DNA of 9,372 nucleotides from Bacteroidales bacterium (GTDB lineage: Bacteria > Bacteroidota > Bacteroidia > Bacteroidales > JALTDM01), in the NCBI GenBank assembly GCA_027074135.1, contig JALTDM010000149.1:1-9372 (forward strand). The letters are read 5' to 3'. The translations under genes and the position numbers were made by a program. The notes beneath the pieces are model-generated. The model saw only the letters and a program-made list of their open reading frames with translations, made no database searches and had not been told where the DNA came from. This document shows, piece by piece, positions 7,786 through 9,372 of the stretch (position 1 is its first letter; each line of letters opens with the position of its first letter).

Positions 7786-7807
7786 ATTGAATCGTATGTG
7801 ATTCAAT
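7786..7807. repeat. Perfect 8-bp stem-loop with 6-base loop
   Basis: ATTGAATC (7786-7793) and GATTCAAT (7800-7807) are exact reverse complements around GTATGT. The hexamer TTGAAT/ATTCAA also forms part of the neighbouring palindrome at 7714-7727, so the two hairpins may belong to one composite element. There is no T-run on either side, which argues against a standard intrinsic terminator. Confidence 0.45.
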
Positions 7808-7856
7808 CGCAATTTGTAGCTGCATATGGACTTGTTACACTATTTGCATCATTTTA

Positions 7857-7878
7857 ACAAAGATTTTTCGTTCTTTGT
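7857..7878 (-). terminator. Weak hairpin just downstream of the exported-protein gene
   Basis: ACAAAGA (7857-7863) and TCTTTGT (7872-7878) pair perfectly over 7 bp with an 8-base loop, starting 22 bases after the stop codon of the gene at 7901-8563. Position fits a transcript end, but the stem is A/T-rich and no T-run follows in the direction of transcription. I call it only tentatively. Confidence 0.25.
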
Positions 7879-7900
7879 ATCGTCTAAAAAGTAATAGTTT

Positions 7901-8563
7901 TTATAATTCATCACCAGGCAAATCGTGTCGGAATTTAAAATTATAAAGCACACCAACCTCACACTCAACACTATACAAATATTTTATATTTACATAAGAC
8001 AACGAGCCCTTTACAAATAAACTTAACCTTCTGTTAAATACCGGATACAAAACATTAAAACCGTATCCTGCGACTATACCCTTTTTATGCCTCGGTTCTA
8101 CATTCTCATAAACACCGGAAGAAGGATTATAAACAACAAACCTATAATCAACAGGATTTGAAAATCCGCCGAAAAAATGTAAATTAAAAGAAAGCCTGTT
8201 TTTAATATAAAAAATGTGCTGGCTGTAACTCAAAAGAATTTCCCAAGCCTTTAAGTAATAATTGCCATCCATAAGATAACCTCCTGCCATCATGTAATAA
8301 TGATATGAAGTCCGTCTTTCTATCAATCTTGTTTCCAACCCCAACCAATTATCGCTAGATGAACTAAACTTATATCGCAATAAAAAGCCGTACTGATTGC
8401 TTGCTGTTGCAGATGAATTTATCTCATCCGAAGTTACAACTTCCATAAGCGGATACGCGTGTGTGAAATTATTCCCGTAAGAAAGTCCGAAAGATAAAGG
8501 TTGAGCCTCAATCTTCCCGGCAAAAACAATAATAAACAATACCGCTAAAACATTTCTTAACAT
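7901..8563 (-). CDS. Exported protein, probable small outer-membrane beta-barrel, function unknown
   Basis: I do not recognise a named family. The 220-residue product starts with a clear signal peptide: a hydrophobic core at about 4-15 and a likely cleavage after A20 in KIEA-QP. The remaining 200 residues have no long hydrophobic helix. They show alternating polar and aromatic or aliphatic residues, for example around GLSYGNNF, LLRYKF, ILLSYSQHIFY and GVLYNFKF, separated by polar turns. This is the pattern of a Gram-negative outer-membrane beta-barrel of perhaps eight strands. After the last putative strand, ending at F211, there is a nine-residue polar tail (RHDLPGDEL), so it lacks the usual terminal aromatic residue. 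It is transcribed divergently from the TetR-type gene and has its own candidate promoter. A palindrome overlaps its start codon, so it may be a target of that repressor. Confidence 0.75.
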   Translation of the reverse strand: MLRNVLAVLFIIVFAGKIEAQPLSFGLSYGNNFTHAYPLMEVVTSDEINSSATASNQYGFLLRYKFSSSSDNWLGLETRLIERRTSYHYYMMAGGYLMDGNYYLKAWEILLSYSQHIFYIKNRLSFNLHFFGGFSNPVDYRFVVYNPSSGVYENVEPRHKKGIVAGYGFNVLYPVFNRRLSLFVKGSLSYVNIKYLYSVECEVGVLYNFKFRHDLPGDEL

Positions 8564-8576
8564 AAGTCTAACTTAT
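8562..8576. promoter_or_regulatory. 15-bp palindrome at the start codon of the exported-protein gene (operator candidate)
   Basis: ATAAGT-CTA-ACTTAT has perfect 6-bp arms and a 3-base spacer. It overlaps the start codon (8561-8563) and covers the expected transcription start, seven bases from the candidate -7 box. Its size and dyad symmetry suit a TetR-family operator, and a TetR-type gene is divergently oriented next door. Binding is inferred only; no second copy was seen near the regulator's own promoter. Confidence 0.35.
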
Positions 8577-8582
8577 TTTAAA

Positions 8583-8590
8583 CAAATCTA
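8583..8590 (-). promoter_or_regulatory. Candidate -7 promoter box (TAGATTTG) for the exported-protein gene
   Basis: On the - strand this is TAGATTTG, identical to the box before the GH3 fusion gene, ending 19 bases before the ATG at 8563. A TTTTG (+ strand CAAAA, 8607-8611) lies 16 bases further upstream as a possible -33 element. Among the - strand genes here this is the best two-part promoter. Confidence 0.55.
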
Positions 8591-8627
8591 CATTTTTTTA
8601 CAATCACAAAACCCATTAACATTATAC

Positions 8628-8639
8628 TTTCTTAAGAAA
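8628..8639. repeat. Perfect 12-bp palindrome in the divergent promoter region
   Basis: TTTCTTAAGAAA is a perfect 12-bp dyad in the 250-base gap between the exported-protein gene and the TetR-type gene, upstream of both candidate promoters. It could be a regulator binding site. It is short and mostly A/T, so chance cannot be excluded. Confidence 0.3.
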
Positions 8640-8761
8640 AACTTCTAACCAACACTAAAAAAACATCACAAACTAATGAGATAACCACATAAACAACAAT
8701 ATCATACAAAAAATATTAAAAATTTTATCAAAAAAATCATCTCCGTAAAAAATAAAACATA

Positions 8762-8769
8762 TAACTTTG
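8762..8769 (+). promoter_or_regulatory. Candidate -7 promoter box (TAACTTTG) for the TetR-type gene
   Basis: TAACTTTG matches TAnnTTTG exactly and ends 44 bases before the ATG at 8814. No TTG is visible 16-23 bases upstream, so the -33 part is not supported. The leader between box and ATG holds a tandem ATTTTGT repeat (8775-8788) and a short dyad TTTTG-TT-CAAAA (8783-8794) that could serve autoregulation. Confidence 0.5.
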
Positions 8770-8813
8770 GAACGATTTTGTATTTTGTTCAAAAAGTCAA
8801 ACATTCAAATATT

Positions 8814-9372
8814 ATGAATAAAGAAAAACCTAAAGACATTAAAGTAGAGAAAATAATAGACCTTGCAGCACAACTGTTCAGGAAATTCGGATACAAAAAG
8901 ACTACAATAGACGACATTGCAATGGCAGCACACAAAGGAAAAAGTTCATTGTATTATTACTTTAAAAACAAAGAGGAAATTTTTAAGGCAGTTGTGGACA
9001 AAGAAGCAAATATCCTTGCAAATGAATTAAAAGCAATAATTGATAGAAAAGACATAAGTCCGCAAGAAAAACTTAAACAATATGTCTTGCACCGTATGCA
9101 AAGAATACAAGAACTATCTAACTATTATGATGCTCTTAAAAGTGAATATTTAAGCCATTATGAATTTATAGAACAAATAAGGACTAAACACGATGAAACC
9201 GAGCTTAACTTCATCATTCAGATACTTGACGAAGGAAATAAAAGAAATGTTTTTGACATAAAAGACATTTACACAACAGCTTACGCCGTAGCTATGGCTA
9301 TGAAAGGGCTGGAAATACCTATGTTCATTAAAAATGAAATAGAACCCACGGAAGAAAAAATTGATTATTTAC
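8814..9372 (+). CDS. TetR/AcrR-family transcriptional regulator (3' end beyond window)
   Basis: The reading frame opens at ATG 8814 and stays open for 186 codons to the window edge, so only the last few tens of residues are probably missing. Residues about 10-57 form the TetR-type DNA-binding domain: a first helix ending in AAQLFRKFGYKKTT, then IDDIAMAA and the recognition-helix region KGKSSLYYYFKNKEEIF. The rest is the helical ligand-binding and dimerisation region, which is not conserved enough to predict a ligand. Such proteins are usually repressors of adjacent or divergent genes, often for efflux or envelope functions. The divergent neighbour here encodes an exported barrel-like protein, but genes downstream, outside the window, are equally likely targets. 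The family call is firm; the role is open. Confidence 0.93.
   Translation, partial: MNKEKPKDIKVEKIIDLAAQLFRKFGYKKTTIDDIAMAAHKGKSSLYYYFKNKEEIFKAVVDKEANILANELKAIIDRKDISPQEKLKQYVLHRMQRIQELSNYYDALKSEYLSHYEFIEQIRTKHDETELNFIIQILDEGNKRNVFDIKDIYTTAYAVAMAMKGLEIPMFIKNEIEPTEEKIDYL

Larger units (their letters stand above)
7575..7900. other. 326-base intergenic region with hairpins
   Basis: This AT-rich gap lies between the exported small protein gene and the GH3 fusion gene, both on the - strand. Nothing in it looks like a real protein gene. It holds a candidate promoter box for the GH3 fusion (7602-7609) and three inverted repeats (7703-7756, 7786-7807, 7857-7878), listed separately. The rest, about 7610-7700, is A/T-rich with no structure I can support. 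A 19-codon reading frame at 7701-7760 (+) falls inside the palindromic element and is not called. Confidence 0.6.

Noticed and set aside
8564..8813. Possible small RNA or riboswitch in the A-rich divergent gap
   Set aside because: The gap is mostly A/T homopolymer-like sequence; apart from the promoter boxes and short dyads, no extended pairing or conserved riboswitch core was recognisable.
1..9372. Defence island, mobile element or CRISPR content
   Set aside because: No transposase, integrase, nuclease, toxin-antitoxin pair, tandem spacer-like repeats or tRNA-adjacent attachment repeat was found; gene content is housekeeping, signalling and envelope.

Overview
The window looks like an ordinary chromosomal stretch of an AT-rich member of the Bacteroidota. 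Three things point there. Five gene starts are preceded by an exact TAnnTTTG box, the -7 element of that phylum's sigma factor. No start has a convincing Shine-Dalgarno sequence. The large NagZ-like GH3 plus beta-lactamase-fold fusion is an architecture I associate with this phylum. I see no tRNA, rRNA, CRISPR array, insertion sequence, phage gene or attachment site.

Layout from left to right. panC (pantoate-beta-alanine ligase, + strand) runs to base 906 and meets, tail to tail with a 4-base overlap, a 769-residue soluble hybrid histidine kinase on the - strand (three PAS domains, HisKA, HATPase, receiver). Upstream of the kinase on the same strand lies tilS (tRNA-Ile lysidine synthetase). 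Its ATG overlaps the stop codon of the preceding 995-residue secreted fusion protein in an ATGA junction, so these two genes form a tight transcription unit. The fusion joins a NagZ-type beta-N-acetylglucosaminidase domain to a serine-hydrolase domain resembling AmiE and is probably a cell-wall turnover enzyme. A 326-base gap rich in hairpins follows. Then come a small exported protein of outer-membrane beta-barrel type (- strand) and, divergent from it, a TetR-family regulator (+ strand) cut off by the window end.

The genes do not make up one visible pathway: coenzyme A supply, signalling, tRNA modification, peptidoglycan turnover and an envelope protein with a possible local repressor. I found no convincing undescribed system. 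The points most worth a second look are the bifunctional peptidoglycan enzyme coupled to tilS, the zero-gap convergent panC/kinase junction, the palindromic elements at 7703-7807, and palindromes at the kinase promoter and at the start codon of the gene divergent from the TetR gene.
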